Both the position numbers and the translations under genes were made by a program. A DNA stretch of 64,000 nucleotides from CAYLRY01 sp964386535 (GTDB taxonomy: Bacteria; Chloroflexota; Dehalococcoidia; Dehalococcoidales; UBA3254), in NCBI GenBank assembly GCA_964386535.1, contig CAYLRY010000009.1:9920-73919 (forward strand). The letters run 5' to 3'. Below the pieces are notes generated by a model. It made no database searches, was not told where the DNA came from, and worked only from the letters and a program-made list of their open reading frames with translations. Of the stretch, positions 55,163 through 63,890 are shown in pieces. How positions within the stretch are numbered: position 1 is the stretch's first letter; every line of letters starts with the position of its first letter.

Positions 55163-55636
55163 ATGTCCGATTCAAAATACGGTCATTTTATTTTGAGAGA
55201 TGCGGTCAAACACCCAGTACTCAAGCCCAGGGCTCATACGCCCTCTGTGAGCGCTAAGGCGGAATACTGGCCGGGAATCACCGGCATGAATTGTAATTTC
55301 GGTATCAACAGTATCACCGAACCCTATCTGCTGCCGGACCCACCTCATACGCACGAATTTGATGAATATCTTTTGTTTATTGGCGGCAATCCATTGGATA
55401 TGGGTGAATTCGATGCCGAAATAGAGGTCGCCCTGGGCGAGGAATGGGAGTTGCACAAAATCAACTCTACCTCCATTATTTATATTCCCAGAGGCTTACA
55501 ACATTGCCCGATTAATGTTAAAAAAGTCGGAAAACCTTTTCTTTTCGGGCATATCATGCTTTCGGAAAAATACAGCAATAGCGCCTATTCAGGGGATCTT
55601 TTCAGTCATAAGCCTGCCAAGCAGGTTAAACCCTGA
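55163..55636 (+). CDS. Single-domain cupin-like protein
   Basis: This 157-residue protein is related to both halves of the bicupin at 49132-50019. It has PHTHEFDEYLLFIGGNP (HxH plus Glu), AEIEVALGEEWELHKINSTS and IPRGLQHCP, a full set of possible metal ligands. The frame opens at 55136, but AGGAGG before ATG 55163 fixes the start (MSDSKYGHFIL). It is convergent with the SDR gene, 18 bases apart. Function is unknown. Confidence 0.75.
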   Translation: MSDSKYGHFILRDAVKHPVLKPRAHTPSVSAKAEYWPGITGMNCNFGINSITEPYLLPDPPHTHEFDEYLLFIGGNPLDMGEFDAEIEVALGEEWELHKINSTSIIYIPRGLQHCPINVKKVGKPFLFGHIMLSEKYSNSAYSGDLFSHKPAKQVKP

Positions 55637-55654
55637 GTTATTCCTCCTCCATTA

Positions 55655-56647
55655 CTACGGCTTCTCCGAACGGCTGTGATAATTGGCCAGCACGATCCTT
55701 GGCATCTGCTGTTTCAACTCGTCTATAGTCCAGGGACCGCCGTACTTGACCACCGACCTTTTTATCTCAGGATCTTCATGTATACCAACGGAATTCCCCC
55801 CAATACTGAAGACCGTTCCGCTGACGCCCTCTGTAAGATCTGAGGAAAGGTAGGCCATTACTGGTCCCAGATCTTCCGGGCTTGGGGTCATTTCCAGTCG
55901 AGAACCCCTGCCGTCCGCATTATGCGGCCGTTTATCACCTGTAGCCAGCATATTATAAGCTTCCAGTTCAAAGGAAGCCCTCGTTCTGGCGTAAGGCGAG
56001 AAGGCGTTACACATGACACCCCTGTGGTATAACTCATTAGCTACACCCCGGGTAAGCCCCACTACAGCCGCATTAGCCGCCGCATAATGGCAGTGTTTCA
56101 GACCATCACCTGCCCAGGCTTTGGAGGTGCAATTCAGTATCCGGCCCCATTTCTGCTTTAGCATGTGGGGGACTGCATGACGGATACAGTTGAAATAGGC
56201 TTTAGGTTTTACCCCAAAAACATATTCCCAGGTTTCTTCCGTCATCTCTTCGATGGGACTGAAACGGAAAGTCCCGGCCACGTTGATTAATATGTCTATT
56301 TTTCCGTATGTATCTATGGCTGTTTGAATCAATTTAGCCGCCACATCAAATCTGGTCACATCACCAAAGAAAGGCGTGGCTTCACCGCCGGCTTTAATAA
56401 TAGACTGTGCCGTTGTCTCCGCATCACCGGTATACTCCTTCTGAAGTCTGAAAACCCACTCTCTCTGCTCATCGGTCAAGGCCTCCAATTGCTGTTCATT
56501 GAGAATAGCCATACCGGTAGAGCCTGGCTTACGGTTATTAGTGACCACCTTTGCCCCTTCCTTGCCCAACCCGAGGGCAATCCCCCTGCCAATGCCCTGG
56601 CCGGAACCGGTAACTACCGCTACTTTTCCTTTTAACAGATCTCCCAT
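55655..56647 (-). CDS. SDR-family protein with Asn in place of the catalytic Lys
   Basis: This 330-residue protein has an SDR fold: TGSGQGIGRG, GDVTRFDV, NVAGTFRF and N-C-TSKAW where the catalytic Ser lies. The active-site YxxxK reads Y188-A-A-A-N192 (codon AAT). A 40-residue insertion after NNRKPGSTG carries EQQLEALTDEQREWVF. The C-terminal tail (MPRIVLANYH) is also longer than in classical SDRs. It may be a non-redox or altered-mechanism SDR, or may have another base. AGGAG precedes ATG 56647. It is divergent from the selenoprotein gene. Confidence 0.87.
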   Translation of the reverse strand: MGDLLKGKVAVVTGSGQGIGRGIALGLGKEGAKVVTNNRKPGSTGMAILNEQQLEALTDEQREWVFRLQKEYTGDAETTAQSIIKAGGEATPFFGDVTRFDVAAKLIQTAIDTYGKIDILINVAGTFRFSPIEEMTEETWEYVFGVKPKAYFNCIRHAVPHMLKQKWGRILNCTSKAWAGDGLKHCHYAAANAAVVGLTRGVANELYHRGVMCNAFSPYARTRASFELEAYNMLATGDKRPHNADGRGSRLEMTPSPEDLGPVMAYLSSDLTEGVSGTVFSIGGNSVGIHEDPEIKRSVVKYGGPWTIDELKQQMPRIVLANYHSRSEKP

Positions 56648-56678
56648 TTTACAAATACTCCTTTTAATATAGTGTTTT

Positions 56679-56708
56679 AGTATAATTCTTATCGAATTTG
56701 AATGTCAA
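56679..56708 (-). promoter_or_regulatory. Promoter of the SDR-like gene
   Basis: On the minus strand TTGACA (56703-56708) and TATACT (56679-56684) are 18 bases apart. The predicted start is about 25 bases before the ATG, with the SD inside this short leader. The plus-strand promoter for the selenoprotein is not clear; a TTGAAC lies at about 56785. Confidence 0.75.
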
Positions 56709-56820
56709 TTACGCCTGTTTGACAAATCAGCTTTTCCCTCATCATAATATTAAAAACTTCCCTGTATTTGCTATTCAATTCGGATTGAACCAGGTTTATA
56801 TTTTTGTTAAGGAGGTTCAG

Positions 56821-58401
56821 ATGGGCAATGAGACCGTAGAACTGGTAATGCCAACTCCCAGAGGGGAGATCGGCAGCAAACGTTTTTACCCGCTAGCGCC
56901 GAGACCAGATGACCTGTCAGGCAAGAAGATTGCTCTGGTTCATAATAAAAAAGCCGGCGCTGATATTTTTCTGGATGCAGTTGAAGGGCTTCTCAAACAA
57001 AAGTATTCGGACCTAACATTCCTTAAGCAATATACCACCGAAATCAACCTGGCCAGGGACCCCTCCTTCTACGATGAGGTAGCCAGGAACAGCCATGCCT
57101 TCATTTTTGGTTCCGGCGATTGAGGCACTTGCACGTGGTGGGGTTCCTACCACACGGCAGAGTTGGAAAAAAGGGGTCTCCCCGGTGTCTTCTTCGTAAG
57201 CTCCAACTTTAGCCAGGATGCCCGGTCAGCAGCTTCTGATTGGGGCGTGCCGGCTATCCGCACCGTTAATCTTCCCTCGGAAAAATGGTATACCATGAGA
57301 AGAACTCCAGAAGAAATACTGCCCCTGGCAACAGAAGCGTTGGAGACTATTATCATTGCTTTAACCAGCCCATTAAGCCAAGAGGAAGCTAACCCTGTAC
57401 AACCCAAAAAGATTGATATCGGACCAGCCGAATACGCTATAACCGCTGAATCTTATTCCGAAGCTTTGGAGAAATTCAATGATTTCTTCCTGGAAAATCA
57501 TATGGGCGATGGACTACCTCTGGTGCCGCCCACCTACGAACGGGTAAAATGGATGCTTACGGGAACCAACCGTGCTCCTGATGAAGTCCTGGGTAAATGC
57601 CCTCTAAAACTGGGTACTGTCACTATTGAGAAGATAGCCATAAATGCTGTCATGGCCGGCGCCAGGCCGGAGTATCTACCGGTCATTATCTCAGCCATGG
57701 AGGCTTTCGTAGGTGAATCCGGCAAGGGCAAAGACGGAGAGTATTTCTTCCATACGCTGGGTTCTTCTGGCGCTTTTAACCTGGTAATTATGGTAAATGG
57801 ACCTATCGCTAAAGAAATAAATATGAATTCAGGTATGGGACTCTTCGGACATGGCTGGAGGTCCAATAATACCATCGGCCGGGCGGTCAGATTGTGTACC
57901 CTTAATATTGGTCATTGCTGGCCCAGGGTCAATGATATGGCTCTGACTGGACGGCCTTCAGCCCATACCTGGTTTACCTTTGCTGAAAATGAGGAATTGA
58001 GCCTCTGGGAGCCTTTCCATGTCTACCGGGGCTTTAACCAAGAGGACAGCACAGTCACACTCAGTAAAGTCAATAGTATTTATTCCACATACGGCGGTGG
58101 AGCAGTAGCGCTCTGGAAAGCCGAATCTATCCTGGATCAGATTGCCGTCCGCATGGGAAACCGGGGCAGTGTTTTTATTGTATTTAATCCCGAAGTAAAT
58201 AAAGAGTTAAACAAGCTCGGCTTCAGCCGGAAAGACGTCCAGGAGTGGCTGGCCGAAAAGACCGGCATGCCGTTCATTAACATCCACCTGGCTGTGGCTG
58301 GGGGTGTGCCGGGCTATACCGTGATGTGGGGCATGCTTGATACCCGAGCCCACGTCATAAAGAAAATATATGGAGCAACTCTGACCAAGGCAGGGAAATA
58401 A
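56821..58401 (+). CDS. Putative UGSC-type selenoprotein, Sec encoded by in-frame TGA at codon 101
   Basis: Two open frames, 56821-57123 and 57124-58401, are in the same frame and separated only by TGA (57121-57123). Read as Sec they give one 526-residue protein: FIFGSGD-U-GTCTWWGSYHT. This matches the UGSC (seleno)protein family, in which U or C is followed by G-[ST]-C; U101 and C104 would form a UxxC redox pair. Residues 1-185 are the UGSC domain; residues about 205-526 hold GDGLPLVPPTYERV and GMGLFGHGWRSNN, a region I recognise only as a common partner of this family. AAGGAGG precedes ATG 56821. A SECIS-like hairpin lies directly after the TGA. The alternative is a pseudogene with a nonsense mutation, but nothing else is damaged. 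Confidence 0.85.
57121..57158 (+). promoter_or_regulatory. UGA selenocysteine codon with bacterial SECIS-like hairpin
   Basis: After TGA (57121-57123) bases 57135-57142 (GUGGUGGG) pair with 57146-57153 (CCUACCAC), with one G-U pair, leaving a GUU apical loop at 57143-57145. The loop starts 19 bases after the UGA, within the range of bacterial SECIS elements, and begins with G as SelB ligands do. Outer pairs C57134-G57156 and C57132-G57157 extend the stem around a small bulge. Confidence 0.7.
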
Positions 58402-58432
58402 CCTTGCTCTGATCTCGGGTATCATGCTGGAG

Positions 58433-58460
58433 TTCCGATTAACCTTTTGCCCTATCGGAA
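58433..58460 (+). terminator. Candidate hairpin after the selenoprotein gene
   Basis: TTCCGAT (58433-58439) and ATCGGAA (58454-58460) form a perfect seven-base stem with a 14-base loop. The following TAAGGCATCTTTT is only mildly T-rich, so termination is uncertain. Confidence 0.35.
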
Positions 58461-58522
58461 TAAGGCATCTTTTGGCAGATATTGGTAATATTTCACACAA
58501 GCAGAATTGATATTAATGATAC

Positions 58523-58942
58523 GTGAAAATAAAAATGGAAATTAAGGTCAAAAACGCCCTTCAGGCATTGACTGTACTCTTTTCATATCTATGTGAGCAG
58601 GATGTGCCCGGCGTCCCTGAAGCAGGGGTCAATTGGCAGGAACGCAGGCTATATTCAAGGGATATCGAGGATTATATTGTTACCAGTAAACTATTCATCT
58701 CTAACAGTTGGATGGTGGAAGTATATCAGGGCGTAGCGCCTCTCAGCAAGACGGTCTACCGGATAACAGTGTTTAATACAGAGTCTCACTGGTACTGGCA
58801 GGGTTCTGTCCAAGCTGACGGAACTCTAACCGGAATAAATCCTCCGAAAAAGCTTTCAGAAAAAGAATCCAGGGAAATAACAGCAGGGATCTCCCGAAAA
58901 CTGGAGATCCCTGCTCCCAGGCCGGGTAGCTACGGCCATTAG
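58523..58942 (+). CDS. Hypothetical protein, 139 residues
   Basis: I do not recognise this protein. It has no signal or membrane helix. The middle contains an alternating-strand stretch (YIVTSKLFISNSWMVEVYQG, then TVYRITVFN and HWYWQGSVQADGTLTG), suggesting a small beta-rich domain, and the tail is Pro-rich (EIPAPRPGSYGH). The start is GTG 58523 or ATG 58535; no SD is visible at either. It lies 121 bases after the selenoprotein gene on the same strand and is convergent with the MmgE/PrpD gene. Confidence 0.6.
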   Translation: MKIKMEIKVKNALQALTVLFSYLCEQDVPGVPEAGVNWQERRLYSRDIEDYIVTSKLFISNSWMVEVYQGVAPLSKTVYRITVFNTESHWYWQGSVQADGTLTGINPPKKLSEKESREITAGISRKLEIPAPRPGSYGH

Positions 58943-58958
58943 TCGTTGACCTGGTTAA

Positions 58959-60530
58959 TTACTTCGCCGCCAGTTCAGTTATCTTTCTTACGTCATCCAA
59001 TTTTTCCAAATTCTCAAGGATATTCACCAGTTTTTCCGCCTTCTGTTTGCTGACCAGTTTGGAGAACTCCACCTGCTCCATGAACTTTGCGATCAGCCCT
59101 TCTCTTTCCAGCGGTCTATAAGGCTCGCCGATAACCTGGTCTACATATTCGCTGTACCGGCGCCCGTCCTTCAGTATTACCTCTACCTCAACCCCGGTGG
59201 CTTTATCCAGGTCGTCCAGCCGTACCTTCTTGATCATCTCTTGCAAGCCAGGTTCACGGATGGCTTGTTCCGTGAAATTTTCATCTTTTGAGGTTTTTCT
59301 ATAGAGGGCGTTGCCCACGGCGAAATAAAAACTCCAGAGGGCGTTCATTGTCGGATATTCTCCAATCATGTATGGTTTAGAGTAATGAACGGCAGCCGCT
59401 GCCCGTGAAAGATGCAGTACCGCCTCTTGAACATCTTCCGGATTGATATTATATTTATTTACCAGATTCAAAGTCGCCTCAGTTGGGCCATTGGTAGGTC
59501 TGCCACCCGGCCATGGCTTAAAGACCTGCTCAGTGTAATATTTTTTACCCAGATCCTGAGTTACTCTTTCCGGGTGCGCCACGCTGGCCACCCCTGGATA
59601 AAAACCGCCGCGTTCGCCAAAAAAGGCATCGCTAACTCCGGTCCATCCTGCCTGGGCTAACTGAGCTGCATTTACACCATTACGGGCGATCAAACCCTGC
59701 ATTAGTTTGGTGCTGGTAGTCTCTTCATACCCGCCTCTGGCCATAGCTGCCAGAAAGAAGGGATCCTTAACGCCTAACCATCCCGGATTGGCGCCCTGCT
59801 GGATATTAGTTGCGGTTGCGGGTTTCCGGGCAGGTGGAGCCGGAGGAGCCATCATCGAATAGCCCCCTCCCATAAAGGTAACACATAGACCAAAGGCGTT
59901 TTTCATTTGCTGATGATTTAACCCCAATAAACGGCCGGTGATGGCTGCCGCTCCAAAAGTATCTGTAGAACCGCGTGTCATGGGGGGCTTTGGAAGATCC
60001 GGATTGGAGGCTTGTCCAGGCGGAGTCCTGTCTGAAGCAATGTGCAATCTGGCAGAGAGGTCATCACCCATCACCATAGCCGTAATTAATTCTTTACCGT
60101 CAATCCCCCGGCTCTCACCCATTGCCAGGGCAGTTAAAGCAGTTGTTTCCGTGAAATGACTGGCAAACCGGTTAATATATTTACCGTTAATAAAAATGGA
60201 ATAGGGGCCCCAGTTTCCTTCGATTACCACAGTTAATGGACCCCTGTCAAAGGAACGTCCGAATATACAGTTGACCATAGCTGCTTCATGTACCGTCGCT
60301 TTCCCACCGAAACCAAGGATGGTGGCATCTTTCTGGCCTCTCCAGCCTTTTACCATTGAAGCCAATTCAGGGCTGCCCGGACACATGGCGCCGCCTATAG
60401 CGTCCCCAATCATATCCAGGATGCGTCTTTTTGCATTATCAACGGTTCCCGCATCAAGGTCTTCAAAACGTGTCTTTAATACATGATCCGTTAAAACATC
60501 AATGATCTTTTTTTCTTCTTTTTCTGGCAT
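58959..60530 (-). CDS. MmgE/PrpD-family protein
   Basis: This 523-residue protein belongs to the MmgE/PrpD family (2-methylcitrate dehydratase and relatives). ILDMIGDAIGGAMCPGSPEL, VHEAAMVNCIFGRSFDRG and ITAMVMGDDLSARL match the N-terminal helical domain; GSTDTFGAAAITGRLLGLN and AFGLC are further signatures. The C-terminal domain has VEVILKDGRRYSEYVDQ.IGEPYRPL. Many members act on substrates other than methylcitrate and are linked to CoA or hydroxy-acid catabolism; none can be fixed here, since no prpB or prpC is nearby. AGAGG precedes ATG 60530. Confidence 0.9.
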   Translation of the reverse strand: MPEKEEKKIIDVLTDHVLKTRFEDLDAGTVDNAKRRILDMIGDAIGGAMCPGSPELASMVKGWRGQKDATILGFGGKATVHEAAMVNCIFGRSFDRGPLTVVIEGNWGPYSIFINGKYINRFASHFTETTALTALAMGESRGIDGKELITAMVMGDDLSARLHIASDRTPPGQASNPDLPKPPMTRGSTDTFGAAAITGRLLGLNHQQMKNAFGLCVTFMGGGYSMMAPPAPPARKPATATNIQQGANPGWLGVKDPFFLAAMARGGYEETTSTKLMQGLIARNGVNAAQLAQAGWTGVSDAFFGERGGFYPGVASVAHPERVTQDLGKKYYTEQVFKPWPGGRPTNGPTEATLNLVNKYNINPEDVQEAVLHLSRAAAAVHYSKPYMIGEYPTMNALWSFYFAVGNALYRKTSKDENFTEQAIREPGLQEMIKKVRLDDLDKATGVEVEVILKDGRRYSEYVDQVIGEPYRPLEREGLIAKFMEQVEFSKLVSKQKAEKLVNILENLEKLDDVRKITELAAK

Positions 60531-60865
60531 TTTTACCTCTTTTTTTATTTTAATTAACTTATATCCTTAACCACTGGCATCAATTGAAATTTCTATCTTG
60601 ATTTTCTGCTGCCATCTATGGAAATAACAACTCCCCAGCTTTTTCGTTTAACCTGCTATGTTGATGTTAACTGCTCTTGCCAAACAATAATCTTTGACCA
60701 ATAAGGGTAAATCAATAAGTGTACCCAGTGCCAGCGTTATTCTTTACCCTATGGAGTAAGCCAGTAAAATTGTGCTTCTACAGATTGATATGGGAATCTC
60801 GATCTTAAGTGATGAATGTCCGGCATCCATTCTACTTTATAAATAAGACATTTTGTCACTCTAAC

Positions 60866-60909
60866 TAACCGGTTAAAAAAAGTATAGAGTTGTCGCTATA
60901 GATTGTCAA
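60866..60909 (-). promoter_or_regulatory. MmgE/PrpD promoter with palindromic operator
   Basis: On the minus strand TTGACA (60904-60909) and TATACT (60881-60886) are separated by 17 bases. The palindrome TAACCGGTTA (60866-60875) covers the expected start at about 60874. The transcript would have a leader of about 340 bases before the ATG at 60530, in which I see no ORF or known riboswitch. Confidence 0.7.
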
Positions 60910-60978
60910 TGAAGATTGTGTTAGCAACTCCCTTTTCATGATTTCAACCGATCCCGGGAAATAACGACCGCAGTCAAA

Positions 60979-61046
60979 AAGGGGCTTAAAACGATGCACT
61001 TCTGATCGCTGGATCAGATAAATGACATGATGGAAGTGCACCCCTT
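60979..61046. repeat. Structured inverted repeat in the 60.5-61.4 kb gap
   Basis: AAGGGG (60979-60984) and TGCACTTC (60995-61002) pair with the contiguous GAAGTGCACCCCTT (61033-61046). Nested inside is CTGATC-GCTG-GATCAG (61002-61017). The fold has a 10-base bulge on one side. It could be a transposon end or an RNA element. Apart from this and the promoter above, 60531-61405 holds no gene. Confidence 0.45.
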
Positions 61047-61405
61047 AGAAATGGTCTGGATACTGGAATTGTCTATGTTGCTTTAAATATCCTTAAAATG
61101 GGTACGTTAATATGTCTTAATATTTGTCATTATGGTAAAAATTTAAACATTGTCATAATTTATTCCTCCAGCCTGGATAATATCTGCTGTAGCAGAAAAA
61201 AACTACGGCTGGATCTAGGTATCAGGAGATAATTTCTTAACAAATGGAGTTCAGCTATACACTGATCTCTTCTGCCTCCCTGGCCGACAACTATCAGCCA
61301 TCAGCAGTTTGAACTCCCTGATTCAACCTGCTGGCGGTTGATAACTGAGAATTTGAGTCTTTATACTATCGGAATAGCCAGGACGGCAAAAACTTATTAT
61401 ACTAC

Positions 61406-62122
61406 TTAGCTTGCTGGGGTAGATGGCGTTGAAGGAGGCAATGCCAAGCGGGCTTTCCGCGCTTCCAGCCGTGCCTGAGCCTGTGCTAGCACTACATCCT
61501 TTTCTACCTGCCCGCTCATGTCCCCCAGAGCTCGCTCAAAACGAGCATCGGCAGCATCTGCCCTTCTCTGAATGCGGTCCGCCACAGCGTCAATGGAGAC
61601 ATCACTCCCTGTTGATGCAATCTGACCGGCCTGCTTGATAGCTTCCACCGCTTTTTCTTTAGCTCTAGTAGCCTGGTCCATGGCTTCCAACCGCTGTACC
61701 TGCTGTACCATGTTCTGGTACCGGGTCTGTAATGTCGATACAGCTTCGGATAGCGCCTGTGCGGTTTTCTGACTGGTGCCTATCTCTTCTTCTCTGGCAG
61801 TTATGCGCTGCTCGAGGCCGATCAGTCTGGCTTCCAAAGGTTCGGCTAAATGATCATTATCAGGTTTATTATCACTCAATATGAAATCTATGTTTCCGTT
61901 CAGCTCTTTGATTTGAGCCCGGATGGAAACTGCGTCACGCTGCACCGTCCTGACATGTCCGGTGGCTACTGCGGAAGCATCTTCCAGTTCCTCCAGAGCG
62001 TTCTCCAGATCCCTGACGTATTGTTTGACCGCGCCGATTGAGTTTAAATCAACCACCTTGTCCATCAATGCATGTGCCGTGCTCAAAGCAGCTATCCGTG
62101 CTTTCTGAAATAATGATGCCAT
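61406..62122 (-). CDS. PspA/IM30-family protein
   Basis: This 238-residue all-helical protein matches PspA/IM30 (ESCRT-III-like), which coats and stabilises the inner membrane under stress. The N terminus MASLFQKARIAALSTAHALMDKVVD resembles the amphipathic membrane-binding helix; the rest is coiled coil with QYVRDLENALEELEDA, IKELNGNIDFIL, and LEQRITAREEEI. The last part is Ala/Arg-rich and ends PPSTPSTPAS. AAGGAG precedes ATG 62122. It follows the coiled-coil gene 73 bases downstream and is probably in one operon with it. Confidence 0.82.
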   Translation of the reverse strand: MASLFQKARIAALSTAHALMDKVVDLNSIGAVKQYVRDLENALEELEDASAVATGHVRTVQRDAVSIRAQIKELNGNIDFILSDNKPDNDHLAEPLEARLIGLEQRITAREEEIGTSQKTAQALSEAVSTLQTRYQNMVQQVQRLEAMDQATRAKEKAVEAIKQAGQIASTGSDVSIDAVADRIQRRADAADARFERALGDMSGQVEKDVVLAQAQARLEARKARLALPPSTPSTPAS

Positions 62123-62195
62123 CTTTTTCTCCTTCTCTTTCTTTATGTTATTTCCCAGATCAGTTCATGTTTGATCCTTAATACGCTAATACCGT

Positions 62196-63890
62196 CTACC
62201 AGCCTGTTGAACCTCCTCCCCTCCTTCCCCCTCCGCCACTTGCCCCTCCGCTCCTGGAGGACCATCCGGATGATCCGCCACCCGGCCGGCTGCCTCCACC
62301 GCTCGGTCTCAAACTTCCACCACCCGGTCTGGAAATACCTGATCCACCAGGACGGCTCGAACCCCAAGGTGGAACTCCGCCTGTTTTAATCGTTGTTGGA
62401 GGGAAAATTATGGTGGGAATACTGAGATTCGGGATATTCATTGTGGTGCTTTTTACATCACTTTGAGCCAGTTGATAAGCCCGCTCAGCGGCCGACTCAG
62501 CTTGAGTTGCCAGAGAAATTTGTGATTCAATATCCGGAGCTGCCTCTGCCTGCCGCAGAGTATCCATGGCATTAATCAGGTAGTTTCTGGCTTCGCTTCT
62601 CACTAATGGATGATGGACTTCTATATATTTACTGGCAATGGAGACCCTGGCTCCTGCATCTCTACGGGTACTGGCAGCTTTAGCCCTCAGTCGTTCGGCA
62701 GCCTCATGCTCATTCCTGGCCTGTATCAGAATCTTGTCTGCCGCTTCGTTGGCCTCCCGCGCCAGTCGGCCGGCTTTAAAATAGTCCGGTTTTTCCTGCC
62801 TCAACTCTTCCCTGGCCAGCTCATTTTTTCGTTCAGCAGCCCGTAAATCATCTTCCAGGCTCTCGCGGATATCTTCATCATACAGGTTTATATATTCCCA
62901 GGCCCTGGTAACATCTGCCTGGGCCGCTTTAACTTCACCGGGTGCAGCCAGGCGTTCACCTGCTAATTTCTCTTCCAGCCCGGTGATGGACTGTATCAAT
63001 GTTTCTGCTTCCGTCAGCCAGTCATTGCCCTTTTTTACCAGTTCCAGGGCTTTATGCCATTCCTGCTGCTCCATTCCTGAGGCTAACCGCGCATCCTCCA
63101 GAGCCTCCGTTGCCCAGTTAATCCGGTTTTCTGCTTCTGTGCCGTTGCCCCGGATGGATTCCCAGTTTGCCGGAGCAAAAGCCTGGTACAACCCTTCAAA
63201 AACGTCCCGTCCGCGGTCAACCGTTTCCTTGACCTGCTCAATCCGTGATGAAAACGCCGGTATTACTACTTCAGTTTCTTGCTTTTTATGAGGCATATCC
63301 TCTGCCGCCTGAATTGCCTGTTGTATTTGCTCATCTGCCAGATTGATATATTTTAATCCCTCATTTAAGCTTTTTCTTGAGAACAATTCTTGAGCCTGAC
63401 CCAACGTAAGGCGTCCTTTGGCTACCAGTTCGGCCGGATATGACGACCTAAAACCAGCTTGCTTTAGCTCTTCCTGTTTGGCCAGGGCAGTTTCTATGGC
63501 CATATTCACCCCGCTAACCTTTTTAGGGAAATCCTCAATCACCTGTTGTACGGTATTAATCTGTTCTTCTACCCCTTTGATAGAAGCCCTGGCCTGACGT
63601 AAATTATCCACGATCTTCCCATATTCAATTTCAATCACTTTAAGTTGTGATTCGGCCAGTTTCGGGTTTTCCGGATCGCCGGCGCTGTGGGATAATTCGC
63701 TATATGCCTGCGAACTGCGGTCGACCAGGCTTTTTGCTTTTTGTATTTCCTCCCTCAGGGGTTGTGCTTCCTCTGGCGTGATCTTTTCTGATATCACATT
63801 GATTTTAATTTCTAGCATTTGTACTGCTTCATTAAGCTCATGAATCCCAGAGGCTGCGGCTTGTTTAACTAAAAGGGCTTTCTGCCCCAC
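62196..63890 (-). CDS. Large coiled-coil protein with Gly/Ser/Pro-rich tail
   Basis: This 564-residue protein is Ala/Glu-rich and almost wholly helical (residues 1-490), with many heptad-like AAERAYQLAQ and ALELVKKGNDWL segments. The last 65 residues are low-complexity with RPGG, SGGG and GGGRRGGGSTGW repeats. I know no family with certainty. GTG 63890 is the first standard start and has no clear SD; the frame is open back to TGA 63936, with an ATA at 63924-63926. It precedes pspA and may act with it on the membrane. Confidence 0.65.
   Translation of the reverse strand: MGQKALLVKQAAASGIHELNEAVQMLEIKINVISEKITPEEAQPLREEIQKAKSLVDRSSQAYSELSHSAGDPENPKLAESQLKVIEIEYGKIVDNLRQARASIKGVEEQINTVQQVIEDFPKKVSGVNMAIETALAKQEELKQAGFRSSYPAELVAKGRLTLGQAQELFSRKSLNEGLKYINLADEQIQQAIQAAEDMPHKKQETEVVIPAFSSRIEQVKETVDRGRDVFEGLYQAFAPANWESIRGNGTEAENRINWATEALEDARLASGMEQQEWHKALELVKKGNDWLTEAETLIQSITGLEEKLAGERLAAPGEVKAAQADVTRAWEYINLYDEDIRESLEDDLRAAERKNELAREELRQEKPDYFKAGRLAREANEAADKILIQARNEHEAAERLRAKAASTRRDAGARVSIASKYIEVHHPLVRSEARNYLINAMDTLRQAEAAPDIESQISLATQAESAAERAYQLAQSDVKSTTMNIPNLSIPTIIFPPTTIKTGGVPPWGSSRPGGSGISRPGGGSLRPSGGGSRPGGGSSGWSSRSGGASGGGGRRGGGSTGW

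Noticed and set aside
57163..58401. Separate gene starting inside 57163-58401, or a pseudogene pair with 56821-57123
   Set aside because: There is no SD or standard start near the TGA, the frame is unchanged on both sides, no other damage is present, and the UGTC motif with a SECIS-like stem explains the TGA better.
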